Under the pieces are notes generated by a model that was not told where the DNA came from, did no database searches, and saw only the letters and a list, made by a program, of their open reading frames with translations. From Brachycybe producta (Eukaryota > Arthropoda > Diplopoda > Playtdesmida > Andrognathidae), in assembly GCA_036925085.1 (NCBI GenBank), contig JAUPFP010000007.1:1208247-1272246 (forward strand): a stretch of DNA of 64,000 nt. The letters run 5' to 3'. Position numbers and translations under genes: made by a program. Shown piece after piece: positions 11,807 through 24,981 of the stretch. Position 1 is the first letter of the stretch, and each line of letters begins with the position of its first letter.

Positions 11807-12523
11807 GTGCTTTTGTTCTCACATATCTAACTGTATGAGATTTGGTTTGTGAAAGACCGTGTCTGCAGACTGCGTCTCATAATGTAAAGACCACTTTTTT
11901 TTTAGTACAAAAGTGGTTGGGGGGGGGGGGGGGGGGGCTTGTGGTTTGCCAACTTTATTTGGCAGTAGAAAAGTGGTCTGTGTGCCAAGGGTCTCTCACC
12001 CAATTATTTTGACAATTACTTTTTTTTTAACTTAAAGTTGATAGCAAAAGTGAATGTTAAATTGACATTTGGCATCAACTTTTAAGTTAAAACTGACATA
12101 AAACGTTTATTTTGAATTTACATGATTTCTTTTTTACTCCTCTACTTTTTAATCGACTTTGAATTTCCTTATCAAAGTTTTCCATAAAGGTAGGCGCAAT
12201 GATAAACTTATCTTATTGTGAGCTACCAATATATTCCCCATCTGACGTCATTACAACTTACAATAAAATCCCCTCAACTGAAGCAAACATAACAAGAAAT
12301 ATATTGATGTGCTTGCAGTGATTGCCTCTCTTCAAGGGTGAAGTCATGAAAAATAAAACGTCAACATATAAATGTTATGTAAATGTCAAATATGTAAATG
12401 AAGGTCATTTATATATATGTGGTTTTTAAATTTTAAATACTTATTATTATAACCATGGAAACATACAACAATTTCGTCTGCTTTTCATATTAGAAAAGAA
12501 GAGAGAAAATAAGAAGAAACATA

Positions 12524-12548
12524 TAATCTCTCTCTCTCTGACTCTCCC

Positions 12549-12588
<40 letters not shown>

Positions 12589-12641
12589 CCATATTTTCCT
12601 CTCATCTTTCTTTCTCTCCTCTCCCATCTTTCCCTCATCTT

Positions 12642-12672
<31 letters not shown>

Positions 12673-12782
12673 TTCTCTCTTTCTCTCTCTTCTCTCTCTT
12701 TCTCTCTCTCTTTCTCTCTTTCTCTCTCTCTCTCTCTTTCTCTCTCCCATCTTTCCCTCTTTCTTTCCCTTACCATCTTTCC

Positions 12783-12820
<38 letters not shown>
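12524..12820. repeat. (CT)n-rich low-complexity tract
   Basis: About 300 bp of CT with CATCTTTC interruptions. The Arg/Glu-rich ORFs on the other strand are artefacts of the repeat. Confidence 0.95.
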
Positions 12821-12821
<1 letters not shown>

Positions 12822-13261
12822 TATGAGAACTCGATGCAATGAAACAAAATGACATTTATCCAAAACCCATCAAAGAGAGAAATAAGGTTTTAGAATTAAG
12901 TGAGGGGAAAAATAACTGGGGGGGGGAAATTGGGGGAGAAAAATGAGGGCAGACAGACAGGAAGGGAGTTAGAAAACGATAGTTAAACCTCACAGCCCTT
13001 ATTATTATTACTTACATATTATAATAATATATACAGTGGCCACACAGAGACAGACAGACAGACAGTTAATCTGATCATCAAATTATGTTTTCTGGTCACT
13101 TAATCCTCCTAAATATAATAATAATAATATAGGCAAATTAAGCCTGTCATAGGAAATCAAAATTACAGAAAACGCAAGAGATATTTTTTCTCTCTTAATG
13201 AACTAATTTTTCAGAACTTTTCATTACTTCTTCTGTCTTTTTCAGAAAAATAAGCAACATT

Positions 13262-13480
13262 AATTAAAAGAAACTAGAAAAAGGTGTTTTAGAAACTAGA
13301 AGTGTAATAGCTCAATCATTTTAAAGAGTATTTTCATGTTGAATATCTTTCAAAATAAACCTTTTTTTTATAGTCTGTTTAAAAGTTAGGTCCATTTTAG
13401 AAGATATAAAAGTACCCTTTAAGTAATTATGAGCTACCCTTCTAGTTTCTAAAACACATTCAAGTTTCTTTTAATTTTAC
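13262..13480. mobile_element. Family F fold-back element
   Basis: Arms TTTTAGAAACTAGAAGTG and TACCCTTCTAGTTTCTAAAA, with inner inverted ATTTTCATGTTGAATATC. Outer edges are not exact. Confidence 0.7.
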
Positions 13481-13705
13481 ACATATACATGAATAATTAA
13501 GAGTATAATAGGCATTTTATATTTTAAATCATCTTAATTTTCGAAATGTCTACATATTTTAATATAGAAAAAAAATATCTAAAAATTCGAGAAAAGAAGA
13601 AAAAATAATAAACATTTTTTTTTTCTCTTTATTTTCTTTACTTTAAAAACATGTTTTCAGATTTTCTTTTTATTGTTTTTAAAGTATCTTATTATAAGTA
13701 ATAAC

Positions 13706-13997
13706 TAGGACTCGAATTTTTATGCAAAATAGCAAGCAAATGTTTCTCAATCTGTGGCCCAAGAGCCAATTGTGAAGTAACAATCTCAACATTTAGATCA
13801 ACCAACGACTTATGGTTTTTTTTAATCAAAAACACTGGTTAGAGGCTAGAACTCTAGTTGATAACATACTAGTAACCATTTCTTTTTTATTTAGACAATC
13901 CATAATTTCAATTTCTCTAATAATAATGATGATTTGACACACTTGGGCCACACATTGAGAAACAGTTGCTTGATATTGCATACAAATCCGAGCCCTG
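13706..13997. mobile_element. Family H inverted-repeat element, copy 1
   Basis: Ends TAGGACTCGAATTTTTATGC and AATCCGAGCCCTG inverted. Internal GTTTCTCAATCTGTGGCCC and GGGCCACACATTGAGAAAC form long arms. Second copy at 25,239. Confidence 0.7.
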
Positions 13998-14436
13998 AAT
14001 TAATAATAATTGAAGAAAATATATTTTTTTTTAAAAAAATTGTTTAATCATGTTATTTTGTTTCTTAAAGAAAAATGTTCAACAAAATAATTAAAAAAAT
14101 ATTAAATGAAATCAAAATTTGTTCACGAATTGTTTTTAAGGTTTTATTGTTTTTATTCTCAGAATTTTAAAAGAATAACATAAAAAAAACATGGTCAAGG
14201 ACCAACGTTACAATGTTATTATTATTATGCAAGATAAAAGAAAATAAAAGAAATCTCCGCACTTGAAGAAAAAACCAAAAGGTTCAGATTTCCCTTTGTT
14301 CTTTCATTGAAATTTATACGAATGTGTTTTATTTCTTAGCATAAAATGGAAATATTTAAAGAAAAAACAAGAACCAAGAAAAAGGGTCCTTTTTTTTTTT
14401 TGACTGAACTTTTTTTTGGAAAAGAAAAAAAGAATC

Positions 14437-14905
14437 CTCTCTCTCTCTCTTACCTTTCTCTCTTTCTCTCTCTCTCTCTCCCTCCCTCTCTCATCTTTCT
14501 CTCTCTCTCTCCCTCCCTCTCTCTCTCTCATCTTTCTCTCTCTCTCTCCCTCCCTCTCTCTCTCTCATCTTTCTCTCTCTCTCTCTCTCCCTCCCTCTCA
14601 TCTTTCTCTCTCTCTCTCTCTCTCCCTCCCTCTCATCTTTCTCTCTCTCTCTCCCTCCCTCTCTCTCCCTCCCTCTCTCTCATCTTTCTCTCTCTCTCCC
14701 TCCCTCTCTCATCTTTCTCTCTCTCTCTCCCTCCCTCTCATCTTTCTCTCTCTCTCTCCCTCCCTCTCATCTTTCTCTCTCTCTCTCCCTCCCTCTCATC
14801 TTTCTCTCTCTCTCTCCCTCCCTCTCATCTTTCTCTCTCTCTCTCTCTCCCCCTCTCATCTCGCATCTCTCTCCCTCTCATCTCTCATCTCTCTCTCCTC
14901 ACTTT
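14437..14905. repeat. CT-rich minisatellite with period of about 30-40 bp
   Basis: Units of CATCTTTCTC then (CT)n then CCCTCCCTCT, repeated about a dozen times. The Ser/Leu/Pro ORFs are repeat artefacts. Confidence 0.92.
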
Positions 14906-17004
14906 TCTTAAAACAAACCAAAAAAAAAAGGACAATCAATAAAAGACCAATTGCATGAATAAGAAGTAAACTTTATAGAAAGAACCCATCATGGATGCAA
15001 AATTCTTGAAATCCACCACCATATATATTTTGTATATATAAATATATTGGTATATACATATAAATTGTTGAGACAAAAGAACAAACACAACACACACAAA
15101 TGGTGTTTCTCTCTTTCTAACTCCTGACTTTGTTAAATAAGGACACCCTCTCTTCTCCCCTTTCTACCCAATCGTAAACCCTGTGACTTTTTCTCTTTTC
15201 TCTGTAAAAAGGAAATCTTCAAAAGATCTCTCTTTTTCTTCTCTTACTATAATACACTGTGTGTTTATATATATATATATACATGTATATACAACCAACA
15301 ACATTCGTCTTTATGACATTGGCCTTCGTTTGTTACCATCTTTAAAATGGATCTTCGTGTTAAAAGACATAAGAAAAAGAAGAAGGAGGAGGAGAATTTT
15401 CTTCCATTTTCGTATTGTAAAAACCTCGAGAAATTTAACAAGAGAAATTATGACACAACATGCACTAAAGATTTCTGATGTCATGCTCTTTTAGCCTCTC
15501 CCCATCATCTCCATCTGCACCTTTACTCCCCTCCTTTCAACCCTCTTCAGTTCCTAGTTATTTCTATTCCTTATTTCATATGAGAGAGAGATAGAACGAA
15601 AGACAAAAAGATAGTTTGAAAGAGTGAATCAGAGAGAGAGAGAGAGTTAAAGCTAGAGTTTCCAAAAGAGAAAGTGAAAGGGAGAGAAATAAGATTGAAA
15701 GAAATGAGTGAAAGATAGACGGAAAGATTGAAATAGACAAAGAAAGCTTGAAACAGAGAGAGAAAGAGAGAGAGAACCTTAAAATTCTAGAATCACCATT
15801 ATGTAATAACCATTTTACTTTACAACCAATGAAAACCGTACTCATCATACCCTCTATTAATACTCTTCATGTTTTGTACGTGAATGACACTAATTACTCT
15901 CTTTTCTCAAAAATTATCCTCCTCCACAGCCCCCCCCCCTCTCCTCAACCAACCCAAATTATCCTCTCTCCCTCATTTTACTTTATGGAAAAATACTATA
16001 TAAAGATCACATGACGATAAGAAGTGAATGAGAAATAAATCTCTCTCTCTCTCTCTCTCCTTTTTCATTCGAATTTAACCGGAAAAAACAGTAGGAAGAG
16101 GAGGAGGACTAACTAGTAATTAATGAATAAGATCCTTCATGCAAATTACAAAGATAATATGACGGATGTAAAACGCAATAATATAAATGTCTAATAATAA
16201 TACTACTGAAACTGGGCCAACTACAATTAAAACTACAGCAAAAAATATGGGCTAGATGGCGTGCCATATTTAAGATATTACAGCAAGAAACATAAAAGCG
16301 GAAAATTACTCAGCTTATTATCAAGAAAGTACATTTAAATAAATGTCAGAATTCAGCTCAAGATATTATATTCTACGGAATTGAAACATTTTTTAGAGAA
16401 AAAAAAACTGGAAGTGCTCTAGAAACTAGAATAGTAAAAAATAAAGGTGGTTTTAAAGTGTAAACAGAGCTCTTTTGAACTCTGATTACTCTGTCTTTCA
16501 GGATGTAAAATGAAGAGAAACCTGAACATGTCTTAAGCTTACAATTAGTTCTTAAACAAATGTATAAATTAATTCATAAATGTGACATTGCATGTGTATA
16601 ACGACGTGAATGTTAAATTATTTGTTCAAAGTTGCATTAATTTAGAAGATGTTCTATTTTTCTTAAATGATCACATATCTACTAGAGCGCTTTTTTCAGG
16701 ATCAGAATCATTCTTATGTAATTTACAAAGCTATATACGATGCGCTCTGCAACATATCACAGCACACCTCTCCCCCAATTCTCTTGTCTAGAAGGTCACA
16801 AGGTCACAATATACACTATAAACTGTCACACTACGCACTGTTCTGCGCGCATTTTTTAGGTAAAAATGTTCGAATACTTTTTACCTGTGTATAACCGCCG
16901 ATTGATATAAATTAATTTATACATTTTATGTAACAAATCATTGACGAAAACATTCATCATTTGATTGACATAAATATGTAAGTGAAAATTGTAGGTGTAT
17001 AATG
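14906..17004. other. Gene-free stretch
   Basis: Low-complexity CT/GA patches (15,570-15,775; 16,041-16,060), and a partial family F arm at 16,400-16,530 (TCTAGAAACTAGAATAG; TCTGATTACTCTGTCTTTC). No supported gene. Confidence 0.5.
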
Positions 17005-17270
17005 GGCTTTAGAAACTAGAAGGGTAGCTCAATTCATTTAAGTATATTTTCATGTTCATATTTTTCAAATTAAGCTTTTTTTATGTGTGTGTTTGAATAT
17101 GATCGGAATTTAAGCAGACGATTCTTTTTTTAATTTGTCTATAAAAAAGTTTATTTTGTAAGATATTAACATGAAACTACTATTTAAGTGTTTGAGCTAC
17201 TCTTTTTCTAGTTTCTAAATCACATTCAAGTTTCTCTTCATTTTGCACCAAAAAGACAGAATTATAATCA
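17005..17270. mobile_element. Family F fold-back element
   Basis: GAAACTAGAAGGGTAGCTC at 17,013 and an inverted CTACTCTTTTTCTAGTTTCT arm near 17,215. Inner arms ATTTTCATGTTCATAT / AGATATTAACATGAAA. Confidence 0.75.
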
Positions 17271-17843
17271 AGAGTACGGAAAATCAGCTGTTCACCAAAA
17301 AGCAGTTTAATATCTTTTTATTAAAAAAAAATCACACTTTATGTCAGTTTTTACGTTTGAAAACGCCATAAAAAGTTTATTTTTTTAAAAGATATTCGAC
17401 ATAAAAATACCTTTATTTAATTCGTTTCTTATTATAGTTTAGAAACCCCACTTCCTAAGTTGCTTCTACAAAAAAAAAGTTGATTAATAAATCCACAATT
17501 TTCTTTTTCTGTGAATATTTCTTCTCATTCAAATTTTATTTTACATTTGGCGGCCATTTTGTTTGCTTATTGTATTATATGAACACCGATATTTAATAAT
17601 AAAAATTCAATCCCAATTTGTTTTATTAGTTTTTTTTTTCTGTAATAATAAAAAAAAATTGGTTCATAATTATTAGTGAAAATATTTGATGTTCCTCTTA
17701 AATTTCAATTGAAAAAAAAAACCATGAAACCCCTTTTTCCCCTTCCAACTAATAATAACTTCATAAATTTGTACACGTAATAAAAATGCATTAAAACTTT
17801 TTACTTCTCTCTCTCTATATATTATAAAAAAAGATCATAATGC

Positions 17844-17844
<1 letters not shown>

Positions 17845-17933
<89 letters not shown>
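17845..17933. repeat. (TA)n microsatellite
   Basis: Uninterrupted TA dinucleotides of about 88 bp. Confidence 0.97.
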
Positions 17934-17934
<1 letters not shown>

Positions 17935-18309
17935 CAAAACCATAAATCACTTCCGGTTCAAGCCAATTTTACCCGAAATATCACTTTAAAAACAATAGCT
18001 CTAAAAATTTCATAACGTTGTTGCTAAGAGAGAGAAGAAAGAGAACTTTGATTATTTTTTACCATAGAAGAATAAAAAAAAAACTCACCCTGTATTTATT
18101 CAAAAAAAACAAAATGGAGGATTTCATCATTATTATCGCTCAACTTATCAATTTTAATAACATTATTATTACTACGTGTTCACTCATACAAATTGGGAAA
18201 GAGAAAACTTATTTTTCGTTTCTCTTTCTAGTCTGTATTATTATTATTATTATAAAGAACCCCTCCCCCTCCCTCCTATTACATAACATTGTATCACATA
18301 ACATTGTAT

Positions 18310-18444
<135 letters not shown>

Positions 18445-18576
18445 AATAATAATAATTTCGAATATAAATTATCTACAAAGCAGAAAAACACAATTTGTAA
18501 AATAACGGCATCGACGACCATTTTTCTTGTTTTTTTTTTAAAAGAAAACGTGACAAACGTCAAATGTGTGTCATAA

Positions 18577-19203
18577 TAAAGCCTCGTTTTCAAGGCGATA
18601 GTTCTATCATGAGAGTAGCTGTCATGAAAGTTGCGATAGTTCACTCTTACGATAGCAACTGTCTACACGTCTTGAAGTAACGTTGATAGTTCCGTCACAT
18701 GACAGTGTGACGTCTACTTCATAGATATCATTGAGTCAACAGACAGTGTTGCCTCTCTCTTCCTCCAGAAGCCAAATTTCCCTACAAAGCGGTCACACAA
18801 CAACTATTACTATCGCGACAGTTGACTATCAACTATCTAGTCAAACGACAGGCATTTCGAAATTGGGACGAACAGAAGTTGGTTCCGCCCTTTTTTATGA
18901 CGACTGGCAACTTCTAATTGGTTGGTTATCTAGTCTGACGTCACATGCTCTCCGCCATTTTCAAAGTCGAACCACACAACAAACCAATTAGAAGTTGCCG
19001 GTCGTCATAACAAGGGCGGAACCAACTGAAGTTCTCTCCGATTTCTAACTGCTTGTGTCAAACGAGATAGTGTGATAGTTGCTATCGTGACAATGTGATA
19101 GTGACTCTCATGTGGTCTGGCACGATGATAGTTCTTGCGATAGTTGCTGCTCTCACGTGACAGCAACTATCGTGACAACTATCATCGTGAAAACGGGGCT
19201 TAA
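18577..19203 (-). mobile_element. Family C element, copy 2, with a nested family A copy
   Basis: Starts TAAAGCCTCGTTTTC and ends CGTGAAAACGGGGCTTAA. The GATAGT-iteron body is interrupted by family A at 18,848-19,056. Confidence 0.85.
18848..19056 (+). mobile_element. Family A MITE, copy 9, nested in family C
   Basis: Target duplication GTCAAACG(A) of 8-9 bp on both sides, so it inserted after family C. Confidence 0.92.
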
Positions 19204-20327
19204 CAGTCAGTGCAAGACTCTGTATGTGTCACTGACTGAGTGATTTGACCATTGTCCACCACCCTCTAACCTAAAGGCCCTTCTAGTCCCACCTATAAAT
19301 GTCACTATACTTCTCTCTCTGCCCAAATGAGTGACTTTTTTCACGCGAAATGAAAAATGTTTCTCTTACTCCCTCTCCTCTCCCTCTCTCAACTCATATA
19401 TCGAACTTCAAATATAAAAAAAAAACTGACCCAATTTAAGACCTGAAACAGAAGGAAGAAAAAAAAAGGCCTGGACCCAATTCATAAAATGATAAATCAT
19501 CTCTCTCTCTCTCTTGCCTTTCTTATATAATATATATAAAAAACCTTATAAAGAGTATAGTGGAGGTTTTATTGAATACTTAAGCGGTCATCGATCGTCC
19601 AAAAACTGTAGGACCACACACCATCACCCCCCACACAACTCCCCCCAATAGAAGAAAGAAAATCCCTTCAACCCAACCAAAAAGAAAGTGGACCCATGAG
19701 GGGAGGAGGAGGAGGAGAGGAAAGGACCCATTGAAATGACCTTCACAATTTATATAGAACTCGTTTTTTAATAGAATTTTATCCCACATTGCCAGGTTTT
19801 CTTCTTTTTTTTTTATCTCAAAACATAAAAATCGTAAAAAACAGATAGAATCTCTTGTTCTGTAATATCAAAAGAACCAGAAATAAAAATGTGTTTTCAG
19901 TTTTTCTTGAATTCATAGCCCAATTTTAGTGTCACATACACACATTGGACCTTCCCCCCCCCCCCTCTAGTTGTGTTGTGTTCACTCACTGAATCACTGG
20001 GCCAAAGAGACAGAAAGAAAAGACACAGGGAAACAATTGGATAAGATATAACAATCCATATTACATATATACAGAGTATAACCTCCCCCCCCCCCTTCCA
20101 TCTCTATTTTCTACTAAAACTTCTTCTTCCTGTTTTTAGAACATGATGTGATCTTTCTTACTATCTTTAACAATTCATTCAACAATGAGGATCACAATTC
20201 TGTCTTCTTCAATTTCATCTTCATCATCATCATCATCATCATTGGTCATATCATCAAAAAAAAGAGGAACAAACATGAACTACGTTGGTTCTCAAACCAC
20301 CTATCATCTTTAAGAGGAATTCGTAAA
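19204..20327. other. Gene-free stretch
   Basis: CT runs, poly-C near 19,955 and 20,086, (TCA)n at 20,219-20,240. No supported ORF. Confidence 0.5.
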
Positions 20328-20756
20328 TTAAGCCCCGTTTCCACGATGATAGTTGTCACGATAGTTGCTGTCATGAGAGCAGCAACTATCGCTAGAACTT
20401 ATCGTGAAAAGCACATGATAGTCACTATCATACTGTTGCGATCGCAGTATCACAACTATTTCGTTTGATTCGATACTTGATAGTACTGTCAAGCAATAGT
20501 AATAGTTGTTGTGTGACCGCCGCTTGTAGCGAAATATTCACTTTGTAGGGATATTTGGCTTCTGGAGGGAAAGAGACAACACTGTTGTTGACTCAATAAT
20601 ATATCTATGAAGTAGACGTCACACTGTCATGTGACAGAACTATCAACGTTACTTCAAGACATGTAGACATTTGCTATCGTGAGAGTGAACTATCACAACT
20701 TTCATGACATGCAGCTACTCTCACGATAGAACTATCGCCGTCAAAACGAGGCTTTA
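20328..20756 (+). mobile_element. Family C element, copy 3
   Basis: Ends TTAAGCCCCGTTTCCACG and AAAACGAGGCTTTA. Same GATAGT words and order as copy 1. Confidence 0.85.
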
Positions 20757-20789
20757 GCAAACCAGTACAAAATAACCCTTTATTATAAG

Positions 20790-21300
20790 CAATTCTCACT
20801 GGATGGCGCCACTGCAGTTACTAATGCTATGCTCCATAGACGTTATTTTATAAAATTTGGAGACGAAAAAACGTCAAGCAAACCGCTTTTTTTTTTTAGA
20901 AACAACTTCAAATTGTTTTCAAAACTAGAATGGCAAAAGATTTTAAGTTTTTTTTTCATGGCCAATATCTTAAAAAATGAATATTTTATAGCAATTTGAA
21001 ATTTCGGTTTTTTCATTGACAATTTCATGAAAAACTATTTTCGCCTTTTTCAAACTTTCATAAAAAGTTTATTTTGAAAAATATCATCGTGTGAAAAAAA
21101 AACTTAGCATTTTCGCCAACTATTCTAGTTTCTAAAACACTTTGAATTTTTTTGTAATGTTTTTTTCCTGAAAAACGTTCGCTTTAAATCAAATCACCGT
21201 TTATAGATAATAGACCTCCTATAGAACTTAATAGCCACGCGCAGGCGTGGAATCCACCCATGGGACGACAACAAAATAAATATCTATTCAGCCACCTTAA
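20790..21300. mobile_element. Element J, copy 2
   Basis: CTGGATGGCGCCACTGCAGT on the left and ACAACAAAATAAATATCTAT then TCAGCCACC on the right, with the same family-F-like interior as copy 1. Confidence 0.6.
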
Positions 21301-21401
21301 AAATGTAAAAGCCACTCAGAACACTGATAATTCTTGCTTTTCAGGAGCAAAATTAACAGAAATTTGAATGTTTTAGAAACTAGAAGGGTAGTTCTCTAAA
21401 G

Positions 21402-21606
21402 ACAGGCATTTTGAAATCGGAAAGAACTTCAGTTGGCTCCGCCCTTTTTATGACGACCGACAACTTCTAATTGGTTTGTTGTGTGGTTCGACGTTGAAAA
21501 GGGCAGAGCAGGTGACGTCAGACTACATAAGCAACCAATTAGAAGTTGCGTTCGTCATAACAAGGGCGGAGCCAACTGAAATTCTTCCCGATTTCTAAAT
21601 GCCTGT
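21402..21606 (-). mobile_element. Family A MITE, copy 10
   Basis: Typical ends, beside the family F arm AGAAACTAGAAGGGTAG. Flanking duplication imperfect (TCTCTAAAG / ACTAAAAAG). Confidence 0.88.
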
Positions 21607-21787
21607 ACTAAAAAGTGCCACTAAGTACAGTTTGCGCCATCTATTGGCCACATTCAACTATGGCACGAAATGCTCCCATAGTTAAGAGCTTTGAGTTGAG
21701 TTACCTCTGTATATATTTAGCTATTTAGCTATAGCCTAAGTTATATGTTAGTTGCCTGAACTAGGTATAATATTGCACACATTTCTT

Positions 21788-21868
21788 TATGTATCGATTT
21801 ATCCAGCAGTGTGACGTCACGCTCATAAATACATGTATATAGGAACGTCACACCGAAGATGAATGGTT
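21788..21868. repeat. Family E palindrome with CRE, copy 2
   Basis: TATCGATTTATCCAGCAGTG followed by TGACGTCAC and an inverted GAACGTCACAC arm. Confidence 0.45.
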
Positions 21869-22462
21869 TTGAATGTGCTGGAATTGCACTTGGCATCAGT
21901 TTCAAAATTCAATGTTATTATTAATCTTTATTTTTCCTTCTTGATTAATTGTTGATTGCAACAACAACAAAAACAAAAACTGGTGACTTTTTAAATTCTG
22001 ATATTAAAAAAAGCCAGGTTCCAAGCTCATTTTGAAAGCTAGCTCAAAAGAGAGGAGGGCGTGAGGAAGGAGACAACCCTTTCAGAAAGGCTGCTCGAAA
22101 TACCACCAGTTGAAACCACAACAAATTTGTTACAAAACTTATCTCTCTTGAAAAAACAACCAAAAAACACTAAATCAATATCAGTTTTAAAGATTAATCA
22201 CAATTGCATTTAAATAGAAAACGTACAGTTGAAATACACGATGGCCATAATTTATTGTCCCTGTAACAAACGCCTATAAAAAAAATATGCTCGTAACTCT
22301 GAAACCAATCGTAACGCGGTTTCCGCCCATCGGAAAGACAAACTCAAAACAGTTTATTCCAACATTATTTTTAGCTTACCACGGCCAGCATGCAACACGA
22401 TACAACGACATAAATAATATGGTGTCCATCCAACAACTGAAATCCCACACGCTGGTACAATG

Positions 22463-22508
22463 ACAGGCAATTAGAAATCGGGACAAACAGAAGTTGCCTC
22501 CGCCCGGA
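22463..22508 (+). mobile_element. Family A fragment (left end only), copy 11
   Basis: ACAGGCAATTAGAAATCGGG is intact; the element stops after TCCGCCCGG, just before a family D terminus. Confidence 0.8.
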
Positions 22509-22520
22509 CGTGTATTAGTG

Positions 22521-24981
22521 TTAAGAGCCTAGATCCACGTCCATCTTGTTGTTTTGAGCAGACGACAACGAGACAAATGAGTGTTCTTATACAGTGCGTT
22601 TCATATATATAGACGCACCCCAGAAATTGGTTATAACTCGAGTTATAGTCAATGGATTCACCTGAAAATTTCAACATAAAGAGATCATCTTATATTCTAA
22701 ACTTTCTGCTAGGCAGAAATTTTTTTCTTTAAAAGGTAAAAATTAAAAAAATTAAAAACTGGAAAATGACCGTTTCATAATTATAGACGCACTAATGAAC
22801 TTATCAATTTTATTAATTATTGTGACAAAACAACATGCTGAACACAACAGAAACATTAAAATTATTATGGTATACGACAGTCCAGATGTTTTAAAACTTA
22901 AAACATACTTTTCTACAAACTTTAAACAATATTTATAAGCAAATTTACCGAAATTCTACTGAAAAGGAGCTAAAATGGCAATTTTCAGCTTTGATATTGT
23001 ATTATCATGATGGCAATCTGCTTAATCATCATGTACAATGATGTCCCAAACGTTTTCATCAGGATTTAAGTCCGGGAGACACGCCGGCCATTCGAGAGTG
23101 GTGATATTTTGGTTCCGTAACCATTCCTTCGTTAGGTTATTGGAGGAAACTGGGTCATTTTCTTGCTGGAATGCTAAGCAAATGCTATAGAATCGATGTA
23201 ATATGGCAATACATACCCTCGTAACATTGTCTGATAATCACTGATATTTATTTGGGTTGAAATAAATGCTAAGCTCGCATTTCAAAAACTAAGCTGCTCG
23301 TTTGAAAGGCACTAAATGTTCCTCATAACTCACTGCCGAAATTTTGTTTAGGAAAATATTGTGCTTTTCTCGTAACATCCTTCCAATATGAAGAAGAAAA
23401 AAAAACCGTCAGAATCATCGAGATTGAATTTTTTCACCCCTCGGATATGTCGGTGGTGGTGGCCTAACAATATGCGAAGTATTTAGCGCATTTGAACCAA
23501 CCAAAAAATAATGTTTATTATCAGACAATATTATGATAGTGTTTACTGACCTGCCAAAGTCGATTTCCTAGCGTTAGCTTAGTATTCGAGCAAGAAAATG
23601 CACCCGTTCGCTCCAGTAATCTAAGGAATGAATGGTTACGAAACCAGAATATCACCACTCTCGAATGGCCAGGGTGTCCCCGGACTTAAATCTTACAGAG
23701 AACTTTCGGGACAACATCATACAATAATGATTTACAGATTGCTATGATTATACTACAATAAGTCCCATTTTAGCTGTTTCGGGGTAGAATTTCTGCAAAT
23801 TTGCTTATAAATATTGTTTAATTCTGTAAAAAAGAATGTTTTAAGTTTTGAAACATCATAACAGTCGTATACTTTACTATTTTTAATGATTCAGCATGTT
23901 ATTTTGTCACAATAATTAATTAAAAGTGAAAAGTTCATTAGTGCGTCTATAATTATGAAACGGTCAATTTCCAGTTTTTAATTTTTTTAATTTTTACCTT
24001 TTAAAGAAAAAAATTTCTGCCTAGCAGAAAGTTTAGAATATAAGATGATCTCTTTATGCTGAAAATTTCAGGTGAATCCATTGACTATAACTCGAGTTAT
24101 AACCAATTTCTGGGGTGCGTCTATATATATGAAACGCACTGTATAGTGTTACTAAAACTGAAAGAAATCGCCTCACAATCGCTCAATTCAAATACAGTAA
24201 AGCGCAAAATGCAATAAAAAGTATTGCTCTTCACGTGCTCGATTTATATAATTTTTGAAAAGGTCCTTCTATTTTTAAACAACATTCAAAGTCGTTCGTT
24301 TTTTCAACCCCATGTTAAATCCGATAGGATCAAAAACCGTCCCACAAACATTAGAAAAACTCTCGTTAAAACTGATTTAGAACAATAACAAAATAATTAG
24401 CACATACAGTCATGTATTGGCTTCACGATGTTTCCTTTTTATAAATTTTGAAAAGGTCCTTCTATTTTTTAATAACGTTTAAAATCGTACGTTTTTAAAC
24501 TCCATGTTAAGTCCCATAGGACTAAAACACCGTCCAACAAAAGTTAAGAGAACTCTCATTAAAAATGATTTAGAGCAATCAGAAAAATTAGCACGTACTT
24601 ACACGTGTTTATTGCCTTCAGGATTATTTCTTTTTCTAAATTTTAAAAGGGCTTTCTATTTTTAAATAACATTTAAAATCTTACGTTTTTTTAACTCCAT
24701 GTTAAATCCCATAGGAGCAAAAAACCGTCACCCAAACATTTGAAGAACTCCCGTTAAAAACAACTCAGAACAATAACAAAATAATTATTACGTGCATTAA
24801 TCTACTGGCTTCACAATGTTTTCTTTTTATAAAGTTAGCACGCGAAATTATTTTTCTATTAATTATTATGTGACTTCGAACCGGGAGAAAAAACGTTAAA
24901 AAAACCGTTTTTCAATCAACAACGATCGCAGCGCCTACATTCGGAGAAATTTTGAACTAAACGATGTATCTAGCCTCTTAA
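22521..24981 (+). mobile_element. Family D element, copy 3, split by a Tc1 derivative
   Basis: TTAAGAGCCTAGATCCACG on the left and GTATCTAGCCTCTTAA on the right. The body is interrupted at TTCTTATA by 1,550 bp and resumes at TAGTGTTACTAAAAC exactly as in uninterrupted copies. Confidence 0.88.
22592..24141. mobile_element. Palindromic Tc1/mariner derivative
   Basis: Ends CAGTGCGTTTCATATATA and its complement, TA duplicated on each side. Two inverted arms of about 700 bp each hold a decayed Tc1-type transposase C-terminus. The left arm, minus strand, reads WPACLPDLNPDENVWDII (compare the family motif WPxxSPDLNPIENxW); the right arm has the mirrored version. No intact transposase frame. Confidence 0.85.

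Noticed and set aside
12447..12863. Arg/Glu-rich ORFs on the minus strand
   Set aside because: Pure translation of a CT/GA microsatellite in two overlapping frames.
14346..14958. Ser/Leu/Pro-rich 180-198 aa ORFs
   Set aside because: Translation of the CT minisatellite; open in more than one frame.
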